DNA of 64,000 nt from Symbiodinium kawagutii (taxonomy: Eukaryota > Sar > Dinophyceae > Suessiales > Symbiodiniaceae). Below are positions 9,263 through 21,367 of the stretch, piece after piece. Made by a program: the position numbers and the translations under genes. Position 1 is the stretch's first letter; each line of letters starts with the position of its first letter. Location: assembly GCA_009767595.1 (NCBI GenBank), contig VSDK01015717.1, positions 803,429 to 867,428 on the forward strand, given 5' to 3'. The notes under the pieces were generated by a model, which ran no database searches, was not told the DNA's origin, and worked only from the letters and a program-made list of their open reading frames with translations.

Positions 9263-12102
9263 GTATCTACTAACCAACCATAATCTGAGGTGATGAATCA
9301 ACCAACTGTTAACCAACTAATCATCAACTGCGCTCAAGCGAGAATAATCACCAACTATTATCTACCTTTCAACCAATTTTTCAAACTAACTATTCACCAA
9401 GGTAGGTAAATCGACCCAACTATTCACCAACGATTTAAACGATTTATACCTACCAACCTTGCTTGTTGATTGATTAATTCACCAACAATGCTTGATAGCA
9501 AGGTTGGTAGGTATAAATCACCAACAATGTTTGTTGGTTGATAGCAACGATGGTATGATCAAGCATTTATGCCCTATGGCTTGATTCATTCAGCAACACT
9601 CCTTGCCCCGCGCTCCGAACAAACACCTCGCCTTCTGGTGTTCCTCCCAGGTGGTTCGGGAGGCCGTTGGATCCTTAGCGGCAGTGAAATACACTGCGGA
9701 AGTAAGGAATGACGATGACTAATAAAGGTTATGGGTATTTTTTTTCATTCAACTGATAATTAATGTTGATAAGTGACAACTAGTTATTCATATTCCTAAT
9801 AATTGAAATATTTTTAAAGGTTAATCAATAACCATTGAACTATTCCTTATGAAAGGTAGAGACATTAGAGAAATTGTTCACAGTCAATGTCATTATCAGT
9901 AGGAGTTACCATAATCATTCTTAGTCAAAAAGTTGATCCTACAGTAACTATTGATTAAAAATGTGGGTAATCACAACTGAAAAAGGTTGATTTCATGGCG
10001 GCCAACAGTGTTTACCAGCATTAGCAGTTTAGAATTGCTGATAGTTGATCATGGTGGTTGCTGGAGATGGTGGTTACTTGCAAATAGTTGCAGTGCTGAT
10101 ATACAATACCTGGCTAGTACATCAGCAAGTCATCACCAAAACCTGGGATTTTCAGCACCCTTTTTTGTGTGGCCCTCCAGTTGGTCCACTTACGTTGCAA
10201 CTAGGGTGACTACCGGCTATGGTAGATATGACTCAGGCCTGTTCATGGGCTCAGCGAAGAACGTCTGGGGCCCCACTGTTGACAAAATCATGGCAGAATT
10301 GTCCTTCTTGTGGGAAGAACTGATGGAAGAAATTTGGAACCACTAACAATAATAAGGATTATAGTGGATAAACAAGCTAATCATTAATAGTGGAATAAGT
10401 TGGGAAGACTAACTAATGGAAAACTGATGAATTACAATTGCTAACAATTGAATCATCATTCCCGAACCATTGATAAACCACGATCGCAACAAATCAGTAA
10501 TCATGGGTGTCATAAACTACACCTACTGCAAGAATTGAAACACCACTTCTATTGGTTCTAAACATCAGTAACCAGTAGAAATCCTAATAGTTGGTTTTCA
10601 TTACTATAACAACTACAACTAGTTGCCGGTGCTGACATCAAGAATGCGAGTCGGCCAGCCTATTTCGCAAGCATTGGGAACAAAACACACATGTTAAAAC
10701 CACAACTAGATCGTTGTTGCTCAACCGATCAACTACCAGTACCCATCAACAAATTAACGTTGTACCGGATCAAACAACCACATACTATTCTATTTGCTTT
10801 CAATGATCCACATGTTTAAATAGATATCTATTGATCATGTTTCTTACCGTCGTGGGTACAATAACTAGGTGAAAAAAGTGATTCCTAACCATTCTAAACT
10901 ATTTTTGACTGCGTATAACAACTACTACATCAATCACGTGTAGGAACCAGTACAATTATAGGCATAATTAATTAATACTTCAATCAAACTTTGAATCAGT
11001 AGTTTGACAAGTAATCATTATGAATTAGATAAAATATGACAAATAACCATCAGTATTGGTCTACAAACCATTCTCAATCATTCCGATCCTTTCCTTGCCA
11101 AGATGCGCAGCACTTCTGGTCTTCCTTCGCCATGTCCACTGTGACCACCTGCAGCGATCGCCAGCGTTATGGGGATTTGTACAGAATCAGGGGCAATGGT
11201 GGATCAATGGGTTGGCCCATGGTTGGTCAATGGGTTGGTGCATAGTTGATGAAGTTTTGATTGCACAGCGATTGCTCAACGAGTTGATCAATTGGTTTAT
11301 ATAATTAGTTAATAGCCAACAAATATAATAAATCAATCAGTATCTCTGGTGAATCGATAAATGGTTTAATGGATACTATAACAATTCCTAACTGGCCCCC
11401 ACACTTGACAAATGTAAATAAATGCTAATGGATGGTGTTTCTTGCAAGGCATTATCAGAAACAATGGTAAGGATACCAACTACAGAAGGGCTGTGTAATA
11501 GCTACCCTCCAGTAAACTAACCTGCCAATGGATTTTCACCATATTTTATAATGAAAACCTGGGAAATCATCCATTTCTAGTGGATTTTCCATTGCCATGT
11601 TAGTTTAGCAGAGGGTACATGTCCATAAATGAGACACCGTCAAGGTGGCCAAAACTCATCACGAAAGGCCATGACCAACCGTAAAGCAAATATGGCCATC
11701 ATAAAGCACAGTCTAACCATCTTCCCTCCTGGGTAGATTGATCAAGTGATGATCATCAGTACTATCACCACTACCTAACAATCATCAATAATGATTGGCC
11801 ATCATTGCTAGGATGCAGACTTGATGGGTACCCACCAACCATCCGCTGAATAATCGGCATGGAAAGGGTCAATCTGTTGTGGGTGCTCCATTTACGGAAC
11901 CATATATGTGGCGATGGTTCATGGTTCATGAACCAACGGCTGATGAATAGACGTGTGGCCATCCTCTCGTAAACTAACCTGGAAACTAAAAATCACTGAA
12001 TGTGTGCCACGTGTAGTGATTCAGAGGAAATGTACAGAGGCTGCACCAAGACTGACAAACGGAGGAAGAAGGTGGCTTATCGTGAAGGGCTCGAGAAAGC
12101 TA
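9263..12102. other. Long AT-rich stretch, no supported gene
   Basis: Intron-like sequence of degenerate ACCAACTATTCACC and TAGTGGTTAA words, with an inverted pair of aaggttggtaggtataaa (about 9440-9515). A plus ORF at 9987-10346 (119 codons) has tryptophan-rich text but no splice support. The words gtgactaccggctatggtagat (10206) recur at 17214 and 38781. Confidence 0.4.
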
Positions 12103-12305
12103 AGCGCCATCCCGTGGAGCGCAGAGCTCCAGGGCCCCGGCCCGGCGGCGGAGAACCGCCCGGGCGTTCTCTTGCTGCAGCGTTAGGGCAAGGGCCTGAT
12201 GCAGACGAGTGCTTTCCACCGTCACATCCTCACCAGAGCGAGCAGCAATGGCCTTGCTATCAAGTAATGAACCAGCAAGCAAGTTGAGCCCAGGTTCAGC
12301 CATGA
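12103..12305 (-). CDS. GC-rich exon, helical protein
   Basis: A minus exon opened by a ttgattag acceptor. It reads MAEPGLNLLAGSLLDSKAIA, then a helix-rich LHQALALTLQQENARAVLRR. GC rises above 65% at its 3' side. No GT donor was found before the stop; a GC donor (gatg|gcgctt) is possible. It lies just downstream of the exon at 12432-12635 on the same strand, so both probably belong to one gene. The family is unknown. Confidence 0.5.
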
Positions 12306-12431
12306 CTAATCAAGGTGAATTAGCTTGCAGCAAGTGAACAGAGACACTTGGCGCCGTAAGCACGCAAGTTGCGCTGCACTTCTGGCAATGCAACAAGTTT
12401 GGCGGCGGCTTAGGAGTACCGGAGTGTAATC

Positions 12432-12635
12432 ATCTTGGTCGGCAAATGTTCGGCACCGCAGTGGGCATCATTTTCTTTCTTTTCTTCTTCATTCTCATCT
12501 CCTTCCTTCTTGGAGCTGGCTGCAGTTGTGCTCTTCTCATTCTCTTCTTCACTCTTCCACTTCCCCCACCTATCTTCTCCTCCTTTGTCCCACTCCGGCC
12601 AGTCACCATCGTCGGTCACCACACCCCAGCATCTT
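12432..12635 (-). CDS. Exon with Lys/Glu-rich segment
   Basis: A minus exon after a gaatgcag acceptor. It reads RCWGVVTDDGDWPEWDKGG and RWGKW, then a highly charged stretch of Glu, Lys and Asn, then CGAEHLPTK. On the plus strand the same bases give only a pyrimidine-rich hydrophobic frame, so minus is preferred. The donor was not fixed. The WP-EWDKG part looks like a folded segment before a disordered linker. No family was recognised. Confidence 0.55.
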
Positions 12636-12762
12636 CTGCATTCCCATATTCAATGCTGGGATATTCCTCTTGGTACAATTGGTCCCACAGACTGGTTGGA
12701 AGATCACTTACTCCACTAAATGTTCAGACCCGCACCCAAAACAACAAGAGACAGGAGGAACT

Positions 12763-12810
12763 GCTAGTCAAGGGACTGCTATATAGTCAAGGGGCTGCTA
12801 TATAGTCAAG
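12763..12810. repeat. About 21-bp tandem repeat
   Basis: Three copies of the unit gtcaagggactgctatatag with small changes. Confidence 0.8.
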
Positions 12811-14506
12811 GGACTCATTATTTTGTTGCACCCCTTTGTATTGAGATAATGAATCACGGGGAACTGCTAGTCAACAAAGTCATAAAAGGAGAACAGGACT
12901 TCTGAAACAAAACTGATTTCCGACATATTTCACCAATCCAGATCCAGCAAATCTGGCAGATTTAATCAACACTTGATCCAGCCGTTTCCTTTCTTTTCGA
13001 AACCAACACCAGCTGGATTGAGTTTTCCCCTCTTGGCGCGACCAAACGATCATCTGAAACAACCTGTTTGTACGCAAATCTCTAATGATGTGGTTCAACA
13101 CCCTAGATGGAAATTGACCATTGTGCCACTACTTCTGAATTCTCCAAAATATGCAATAAGGAAAACAACAACAAATTTGACAATGTTTCACATCAGAAAC
13201 ACTTGAGTTGCTTAGGTCTAATTGTGGCCCTTTCGGACTAGCCGGGTCGGTGGTTGGCTACATGCCCAGAAATCATGGTTGGTGAGTGTTAACATCAGAA
13301 GTGTTAAAAACCCCAAGAGAACCAAACGACAATGTAGGATTCTGAAAGAAACAAAACAAGTCCCGACCTGCATTCAAAACACAAACGTTGATAAATCACA
13401 ATTGGCCGAAACTCCTCAATGATTAAACACTATTGTAGCAACAGGTCATGGGGCAAAGGTTTCCCACACCTTTAGGTGGACGCGCTGGTAAGAACACGAT
13501 TCATTTTGCAGTTTGAACCTCTATGGCAAATTTCCAAGTACGTAAAGCAAGTAGCCGCTCCTCACACAACCAAAAACGGTATGGAACCCGGAAACCCGAA
13601 CAGGGAGACCAGAAAAACTCTGGTGGGGCATTTATTGTTTTTACAAGAGGGACACTCTCGTCTTACGTTCTATAACTTCCGTAACCTTCCTGGAAGCCCA
13701 TGTGTTTTATCCTTTTTTGGAATCTTTGGCACAGCCTCCCGAAACCATCCCTTCCAATAGCCTCCGGAACCATCTGTAACAAAGGACCAAAACCAAGGGC
13801 ATTTCCCCAGAACCCTTGCCAATTGGTGCCAAAGTATAAGTAATTCCTGGCGGCTGCTGCTACCTTCCATGAAAAATCACAAGCAAACCAAACGGTTGAA
13901 ACGATGCGAGCGTGATGGCAACCTCCATCTCTGCAGTTTGGCAATGTCAACACCGTTGCAGATCGGCTTGAAACAAGGAAGGAAATGATGCATCAAAATC
14001 TTTAATGTGCATTGCATTTGGTACGCCCAATAGAAAGAATGGAATGTATATTGCAGAAACAAATGCGTGAACGAACAATGATCAGTGGCATTTCTTCTTT
14101 GGGATCAAATTGTGCGTTTCTGGCTCACGCTGTCTCACGCAACCTGCCATGACGACCAAGTAAGTGGAACCATGATATCTGTCTTTGCGTTGCAAACGCG
14201 CACGTACCATGAAATGTGCAATTTTCACATCTTGTCTCTAACGCAAAGTTCGACAAATTAGCGAAGCTCCATTGTCCGTTTACTCACTCCAAGCAAGGAT
14301 GATGAAAAATTGAAGACACACAACTCAAAACCAATGTTCCTTCACTCATTCTGCAAACGGAACTTTCTTTGCCTGAGTTGCAGGCCAATTGGTTTCCATG
14401 CCATTTGGGTGTTACCCCACGAAGCAAGACATATCAACCATCACTGGTATAGCTATGCACAAATCACCCGGCTAACCGTTGGGGGTGGCACCTTTCCGGA
14501 CCTTAC
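12811..14506. other. No firmly supported gene
   Basis: Mostly unassigned. A minus frame over 13663-13953 (for example WQGFWGNALGFGPLLQMVPE) and an overlapping one over 13670-13870 are open, but GC is low and no splice sites could be chosen. Confidence 0.3.
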
Positions 14507-14613
14507 CATAACGGAACCGGAGGCCCCTGGCACTCCCCACGACCACCTGCATGCCCTCCGAGTCGAAAGAACTGGCGGACAACGGGATTCGCAGGGACTC
14601 CGGCCTCGCAGCG
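14507..14613 (-). CDS. Exon, possible late macroglobulin/bait-region segment
   Basis: A minus exon of 107 nt with acceptor gaccag and a strong gtaagg donor. It reads AARPESLRIPLSASSFDSEG and QVVVGSARGLRFRYG, a beta-rich pattern. The motif LRIPLSA followed by VVVGSARG resembles the beta-strand pair just before the second half of the bait-region domain in alpha-2-macroglobulins. That assignment is weak and rests partly on its position downstream of better A2M exons. Confidence 0.5.
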
Positions 14614-14894
14614 CTGGTCACGTGGCGGAGGACATAACGTGGTTTCCAATGATCAACAGAAACGCTCAGCGACGTTGACCCTGGGTTCCACAAGACCAAA
14701 AGTGCGTCCAGGGTTTTCTGTGGCCACTTGTGGTCAAGAGGTACACGCGTTACCAGTGGGTAAAATAAATAAATACAAATAATCAAGTTTAATCATCAAA
14801 CAACTGATATTGCTTGATCAATCTTGCTGATTGCAAATGTTGATGGTGGCTAGTCGCGGAACGTAATTGATAAAACTGCCAACATTTCAATTCC

Positions 14895-15200
14895 AGCTTG
14901 CAACCACCGTTCTTCAGGACTTCTGCGCAGATGCAAGGTGTTGATATTCCTCGTTGTTCCTGGCGGGTGCTCCAGAAGCACACGCACCAGTATGCAGACC
15001 TCAGATCATTATGGCAAAAACGGCCAGCGCAAAGGCATATGGGAGACGGTACCCCATCAAGCGTGCTTGCAGCGACGCTTGCCACCGGCGCACTTGGCAG
15101 CAGAACTGGCCCTGGATGGCTGTACCTGGTATTCACGAAGCCACCCCATGAAGCGAAGGGTTTCTTCAAGCTGGCTGGTGGTTCTGGTCTTTCATAGGTG
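14895..15200. CDS. GC-rich coding-like island, strand uncertain
   Basis: On plus, after ttcttcag|G, one frame runs 93 codons (TSAQMQGVDIPRCSWRVLQK ... GPGWLYLVFTKPP). On minus, an exon after gatctgag|G reads LHTGACASGAPARNNEEYQH with a gtcctg donor. Both are plausible. The minus reading agrees with the dominant strand. Confidence 0.35.
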
Positions 15201-15269
15201 CAGAGAAGGTGCAAGGTCTCTGCTTCGCGGGTCTTTGCTCAGGATGGGTGTCGCGACAGGAACGTAGCA

Positions 15270-17400
15270 CCGCTTAGTTCTGTGTGGTTTCGGATTCACC
15301 TGGAATTTCTGCTGGGTTCCTGGATGCCCTGTATATTGCATAAAAAAAGGCGCAGAATCACTGAATAGAATGGTTGCTCAGACTTCAAGATTGACAACAT
15401 CGAAAGTGAATGGCTGCTCTGGGTTGTTCAAGTTGGGAATCGTTGGACATGATGTATGATCGTTGCTCATACTGATGGCTAGTTACTGCTATGGCTGCGA
15501 ACTATGGCTAAAGTGCAAAAAACTACTGTCATAGTCATACTTGAAAAACACCGACTAACGCTCTATCCTGGTAACGCACAAGAATCCCGAGCACACTGAA
15601 CGAATCAAACAATAAAACATCAAAAATCCGAAAACTGAACGGATCCTTGGCAGGTTGAAGAATCATTCTCAATACTGGACCGCATGGTGGTTCACCACGT
15701 TCATCACTAGTTGGGCGTTGCAGCTTCCTTTTTGGAACTAGGAACCAAATTCCAACTCAATCACATGACACAAATAATCTACTAACTAATCTACTGTGTA
15801 GTTTGAAGGTCTCCTATAATTGACCGTTATCAAGCCAACCAGAAAACTAACCATCATCATAACTATCAACCATCATGATCTATCCATGATGGACAACTAT
15901 TAACATGAATCACAAAATATTGCCGGTTGATCAGTTCCAGTAGAGTAAGTAATCACCCACAACTCCTGCCCCACTTTCAATTTGTCCGTCAGCGGTGAGG
16001 CTGCACACATCACCCCAAAGAATGATCAACTATGTCAATCATCATTTAATGCTTGGCCGTTAGTGATCATTAGTAATTTATAATTCAGCCCTAGCCATTG
16101 TTTGACCGTTGTTAATCATAATGATTGCTAGTACAAACCGTTATCGTCTGTTATCCACAATGACCAGCTTTAGTCATAGGCGGTTCCCGCACACTCCACA
16201 TCAAAGTGGCAGGATGTCTTTCAGTCACACGTGTTGCCCTGGCACAGGTGATTACAATGAGGTGAAACAAACTCAAACAGCCAACCAGCCAAACTTCCGA
16301 CCAACCACACTAACCAACCAACCAACCAAACTAACCAACCAACCAACCAAACTAACCAACCACCTCAAACATCTAACCACACAACCACGACATAAACATT
16401 TGGTGCTTGGCGTTCGCTGCTTGGTGATCCCTGCCTTTGCTGGTAGTCCACCACATTGCGATGTGCCACGAGAACCAATTCGCCACCCAGATCCTGAAAT
16501 CGTAATCAGCATTGCAAATGGGACCGAACTGGGACTAAGAAATGTTGATGTTTTTTTGGCAAAATATACTTACACCAACAAACTAGTAGAGTTATACCAT
16601 ACTGGTATCGTGATTGATACCTAACTGCGAATATCACAACTGCTAGTTTAGATCAACGATTGTTTTTTGATAATCAATGTTTTTTGACAAACTAGTACTG
16701 TTATACCTAAAGTTTCCTGCAGTACTGCTAGCATAACATGTGCTAGTTTTAAAAAAACTAAATTTTGCAAAAAAAAATGCTAGTATAACAAACCGTAGAC
16801 CAACAAAGGTATTGTTGGCCTTTAAAGATAATACAATATCAATCAACCGTTCACAACAGCCGGCTGTGGTTGCTAGCTGTCAAACGGAGTTGATAACCAC
16901 CACTAACCATCATTGTCAGCTATTGACCATCATCATTCCGATTATTGATTGTTATTAACCAGCACTTACTGTCACTAGCCATCATCAACAACCATCATGT
17001 GCATTATCCATTCTTCGATGCTCCCTGAAACAACCATGACTTCGACAAGTGACAAGTCAAAACAACTTCCCTTAGTTAATAATTAATGAGTTCACAAGCA
17101 GTGCACTTGAACAACCATGAAACACGATCAATGCGGGATCTCTTACCCTTTTCTTGGAATTTCTCTCACCATGGGGGCCCAAACGTTGGCTGCGTGGTTC
17201 TTTTCACCTAGGGTAACTACCAAATTAATGGTAGATACAATACCATCGAAAAATGTCACTCAAATCTAAATTCACCAACATAGCTAACATTTTCATAAAT
17301 TCCAAATCCTTTTCATAGGTTCAAATTCTATCTATAACCCATATCTTGGTGGCTAGCCCCCTAATAGCAAAGTATAACTCAACTATGTAAAGTAGCCCCG
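15270..17400. other. AT-rich stretch, no supported gene
   Basis: Includes a CCAA/CTAACCAACC tract at 16291-16373 that makes an artefactual ORF, and TAACCATCATT words. Nothing else was recognised. Confidence 0.45.
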
Positions 17401-17429
17401 GCGACCCTTCGTGGTTTCACTTTCCACAA

Positions 17430-17827
17430 CTACTTTGAAGGCATCATGGTGCACATGGGCACCTTGGAGCGACAATGACAAATTTGCTCAAATCGGCAAC
17501 ATGGCTTGGCCTTACTTTGGGAGGCAGAGTTGGGCAAACATTCTGGTTGAGTTATCCTGCTTGCAGCCGAAATCTCACAGGGGTTTGAAAGGGCCATCAA
17601 CGACATCTTCACCTGGAGCCATGGTCCTGCGGCGCTGCGGGGGTCGCGCGTCTCCGGGGCTGGGCTTTTTTCGTGGGTTGCAGGGAACACCTAGCTGCGA
17701 AATGGCCCTGGTTTCGGGGGCCGCATGTGGCGCAGGTCGCGCAGCTCTTCCGGTTGGGGCGCCGCAGGTAGGGGCCGCGGGAAGCCGCCCGGATTTTGTG
17801 CCAGGCCATCAATTGTTGTAAGCGCAT
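17430..17827 (-). CDS. GC-rich coding-like island, exons unresolved
   Basis: Three overlapping open frames occupy this GC-rich block. Minus frames include LQETAIAGTVGRTTTAVNAL and, in another phase, CATCGPRNQGHFAARC, which recalls a zinc knuckle but has six residues, not four, before the histidine. A plus frame is open too. At least one exon is likely, but boundaries and phase could not be fixed. Confidence 0.35.
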
Positions 17828-17884
17828 TCACCGCTGTGGTAGTCCTTCCCACGGTGCCAGCAATGGCAGTTTCTTGGAGACAAA

Positions 17885-17986
17885 AGTCATGTCCACCACC
17901 TCATTCTGCTGAAGATGCTGGCGAAGGAATTTTGCGAAGTCATGTCCACCACCTCATTCTGATGATGCTGGCGAAAGAATTTCGCG
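17885..17986. repeat. 48/51-bp tandem duplication in coding-like sequence
   Basis: The sequence tcatgtccaccacctcattc ... gatgctggcgaaagaattt occurs twice in direct succession with a few differences and a 3-4 base length change. On minus the two copies read LAKFFRQHHQNEVVDM and FAKFLRQHLQQNEVVDM but in different phases, so the duplication breaks the frame. Confidence 0.8.
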
Positions 17987-18052
17987 AGCTCTTCCACGTC
18001 CAAATTGACCTTCAAGAGGCGCTTGGTCGCCAGGGTGCTCATGTCACACCAC

Positions 18053-18161
18053 CAGGGCTGCCCCCCGGCTGCCCCACCAGCAGCGCCTGCTGCGTGGGCG
18101 GCCGTCCATCCGGCAGCTGCAGGCGCAGCTGGATGCGCAGCGGAAGACCCGGGCGGAAGAC
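18053..18161 (-). CDS. Exon, macroglobulin-like domain start
   Basis: A 109-nt minus exon with a pyrimidine-rich acceptor (cacgtctcggcag|G) and a gtggtg donor. It encodes VFRPGLPLRIQLRLQLPDGR and PPTQQALLVGQPGGSP. The pattern F-R-x-G-L-P followed by alternating hydrophobics and PDGRPP matches the opening of a macroglobulin domain (MG4, or the first part of the bait-region domain) of the A2M/complement family, where FRxGxPF and DGxPxP are typical. Its place downstream of the 31.3-kb exon suggests a later domain of the same protein or a second A2M-like gene. Confidence 0.6.
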
Positions 18162-18449
18162 CTGCCGAGACGTGAGGAGGGCCGAAGGGCGAAGTGGTGA
18201 AGGGTGGGAACTTGCGGTTAACCAATGACTCATGATTAATGATTACTGGATGGTAATAATGATTGACTACTGACTGCCTCTAAATCATTAACCCTCCTCC
18301 CCGCTTTTCTTTATTCTCCCCCCAAAAAATAAGCCTATCTAAATTATTAAGCAGGATCCAATTGTTTTAAATCGACGAGTTAGAGAAGAAATTTTAGTAT
18401 TGCTGAATGAATTGGCCAATGGTTAAGGAAAATTAAAACCAGAAATCTT

Positions 18450-18502
18450 CAACATTTGGATCATGAATTTAACATTGCTAAATGAATTGCCTAATTGTTC
18501 AA
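18450..18502. repeat. Left 53-bp direct repeat flanking the minisatellite
   Basis: caacatttggatcatgaatt ... gaattgcctaattgttcaa. It matches 21368-21420 at 50 of 53 positions in the same orientation. A further partial echo lies at 18398-18424. Confidence 0.85.
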
Positions 18503-18569
18503 AAAAAATCAAATTACTTTACTTCGAGTGATCCCCACCATGTCATGTCATCACCGCTTGTTGGCTCCA

Positions 18570-21003
18570 CTTTTGTCTGACATTCTCTCCGGCATACCTT
18601 CTGACATTCTTTCTGACAAATCTTCTGACATTCTCTCTGGCATACCTTTTGGCATTCTTTCTGACATCCTGTCTGGCACATCTTCTGACGTTCTTTCTGA
18701 CAACTTTCTACTCGGACATTCTTTCTGGCAAATCTTTTGACATTCTCTCTGACATCTCTTCTGACATATCTTTTGACATTCTTTCTGACATATCTTCTGC
18801 CAACCTCTCTGATATTCTCTCTGACATATCTTCTGACATTCTTTCTGACATTCTCTCTGACATCTCTTCTGACATTCTCTCTGACATATCTTCTGACATT
18901 CTTTCTGACATGTCTTCTGACATACCTTCTGACATTCTCTCTGGCATTCTTTCTGGCATATCTTTTGACATTCTTTCTGACATGTCTTCTGATATATCTT
19001 CTGACATTCTCTCTGACATTCTCTCTGACATATCTTCTGACATTCTTTCTGACATCTCTTCTGACATTCTCTCTGACATGTCTTCTGACATTCTTTCTGA
19101 TATGTCTTCTGGCATATCTTCTGACATTCTCTCTGACATTCTTTCTGGCATATCTTTTGACATTCTTTCTGACATGTCTGCTGACATATCTTCTGACATT
19201 CTCTCTGGCATTCTTTCTGGCATATCTTTTGACATTCTTTCTGACATATCTTCTGACATTCTCTCTGACATTCTTTCTGGCAGATCTTCTGACATTTTTT
19301 CTGACATATCTTCTGACATTTCTTCTGNNNNNNNNNNNNNNNNNNNNNNNNNNNNNNNNNNNNNNNNNNNNNNNNNNNNNNNNNNNNNNNNNNNNNNNNN
19401 NNNNNNNNNNNNNNNNNNNNNNNNNNNNNNNNNNNNNNNNNNNNNNNNNNNNNNNNNNNNNNNNNNNNNNNNNNNNNNNNNNNNNNNNNNNNNNNNNNNN
19501 NNNNNNNNNNNNNNNNNNNNNNNNNNNNNNNNNNNNNNNNNNNNNNNNNNNNNNNNNNNNNNNNNNNNNNNNNNNNNNNNNNNNNNNNNNNNNNNNNNNN
19601 NNNNNNNNNNNNNNTTCTGACATATATCCTGACATTTCTTCTGACATTCTTTCTGACATCTCTTCTGACATATCTTCTGACATTCTCTCTGACATTCTCT
19701 CTGACATCTCTTCTGACATTCTTTCTGACATGTCTTCTGACATACCTTCTGACATTCTCTCTGGCATCTCTTCTCGCATTCTTTCTGACATATCTTCTGA
19801 CATTCTTTCTGACATCTCTTCTGACATTCTTTCTGACATATCTTCTGACATTCTCTCTGACATTCTTTCTGACATCTCTTCTGACATTCTTTCTGGCATA
19901 TCTTTTGACATTCTTTCTGGCATCTCTTCTCGCATTCTTTCTGACATATCTTCTGACATCCTTTCCGACATGTCTTCTGACAAATCTTCTGACATATCTT
20001 CTGACATTCTTTCTGACATCTCTTCTGACATTCTCTCTGACATGTCTTCTGACATTCTTTCTGATATGTCTTCTGACATATCTTCTGACATTCTCTCTGA
20101 CATTCTCTCTGGCATATCTTTTGACATTCTTTCTGACATGTCTGCTGACATTTCTTTTGACATTCGGTCCTGACATTTCTTCTGACATTCTTTCTGACAT
20201 ATCTTCTGACATTCTTTCTGACATCTCTCCTGACATTCCTTCTAATATCTTCTGACATTCTCTCTGACATTCTTTCTGGCATATCTTTTGAGATTCTTTC
20301 TGACATCTCTTCTGACATTCTTTCTGACATATCTTCTGACATTCTCTCTGACATTCTCTCTGACATCTCTTCTGACATTCTTTCTGACATATCTTCTGAC
20401 ATTCTTTCTGACATCGCTTCTGACATTCTTTCTGACATCGCTTCTGACATTCTTTCTGACATCGCTTCTGACATTCTTTCTGACATCGCTTCTGACATTC
20501 TTTCTGACATCGCTTCTGACATTCTTTCTGACATCGCTTCTGACATTCTTTCTGACATCGCTTCTGACATTCTTTCTGACATCGCTTCTGACATTCTTTC
20601 TGACATCGCTTCTGACATTCTTTCTGACATCGCTTCTGACATTCTTTCTGACATCGCTTCTGACATTCTTTCTGACATCGCTTCTGACATTCTTTCTGAC
20701 ATCGCTTCTGACATTCTTTCTGACATCGCTTCTGACATTCTTTCTGACATCGCTTCTGACATTCTTTCTGACATCGCTTCTGACATTCTTTCTGACATCG
20801 CTTCTGACATTCTTTCTGACATCGCTTCTGACATTCTTTCTGACATCGCTTCTGACATTCTTTCTGACATCGCTTCTGACATTCTTTCTGACATCGCTTC
20901 TGACATTCTTTCTGACATCGCTTCTGACATTCTTTCTGACATCGCTTCTGACATTCTTTCTGACATCGCTTCTGACATTCTTTCTGACATCTTTTCTGAC
21001 ATC
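18570..21003. repeat. 12/24-bp minisatellite (GACATNYYTTCT units)
   Basis: About 2.4 kb of a 12-bp core repeated throughout, broken by 287 Ns at 19328-19614. The left two thirds is a mix of variants (gacattctttct, gacatctcttct, gacatatcttct, gacatgtcttct). The right part, about 20412-20985, is some two dozen identical copies of one 24-bp unit, gacattctttctgacatcgc plus ttct. Because the period is a multiple of three and the unit has few stops, five of six frames stay open for hundreds of codons (minus: MSERMSEA, CQKECQKR; plus: DILSDIAS, TFFLTSLL). I do not regard these as evidence of a gene. Confidence 0.95.
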
Positions 21004-21007
21004 TTTG

Positions 21008-21090
21008 AGGTCCGGCAGCGACCACTAGTCGTGCATGGTCATAGTTGAGGTCCGGCAGCGACCACTAGTCGTGCATGGTCGCGGTTGAGG
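21008..21090. repeat. Two copies of a 41-bp unit
   Basis: gaggtccggcagcgaccact agtcgtgcatggtc is repeated twice with two to three differences, followed by the start of a third copy. Confidence 0.85.
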
Positions 21091-21095
21091 TCCGG

Positions 21096-21149
21096 CGAGG
21101 AGAGGAGAGGAGAGGAGAGGAGGAGAGGAGGAGAGGAGGAGAGGAGAAG
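21096..21149. repeat. AGGAG/AGGAGGAG purine tract
   Basis: Purine-only run of gaggagaggag units after the 41-bp repeats. Confidence 0.85.
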
Positions 21150-21367
21150 TCAGCTCTGATAAAATCTAACAACCCTCACCTGCGAGGTGGGAAACAATTA
21201 GAGACCATCAGATGAAGATACTCTATTTAGGGGAGATTAAACAAACATCCTTTTCAGAGGGTCTCAGGCTTGAAGGCTACCCCCTTTTGTGAAATTGTTT
21301 TTTTCATTTCCGGATAAGGTTTGAAATGAGGAATTGATCAATTGAGGGCTGAGAATTTTCAGACATC

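Noticed and set aside
9987..10346. 119-codon plus ORF
   Set aside because: AT-rich, tryptophan-heavy, no splice sites, no domain; likely chance.
12446..12805. Plus-strand hydrophobic ORF with many Phe/Leu
   Set aside because: It is the complement of a purine-rich minus exon; the pyrimidine run explains the hydrophobicity.
16109..16624. 171-codon plus ORF
   Set aside because: Its middle is a CCAA repeat and the flanks have no protein-like text or splice sites.
17609..17827. Zinc-knuckle-like CATCGPRNQGHFAARC suggesting a retrotransposon Gag
   Set aside because: The spacing to histidine is six residues rather than four, only one motif is present in the frame, and no protease, RT or integrase motif is nearby.
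18514..21025. Very long ORFs (up to 824 codons) over the 18.6-21.0 kb array
   Set aside because: They are a by-product of a 12/24-bp repeat. Five frames are open at once, with no flanking coding sequence or domain.
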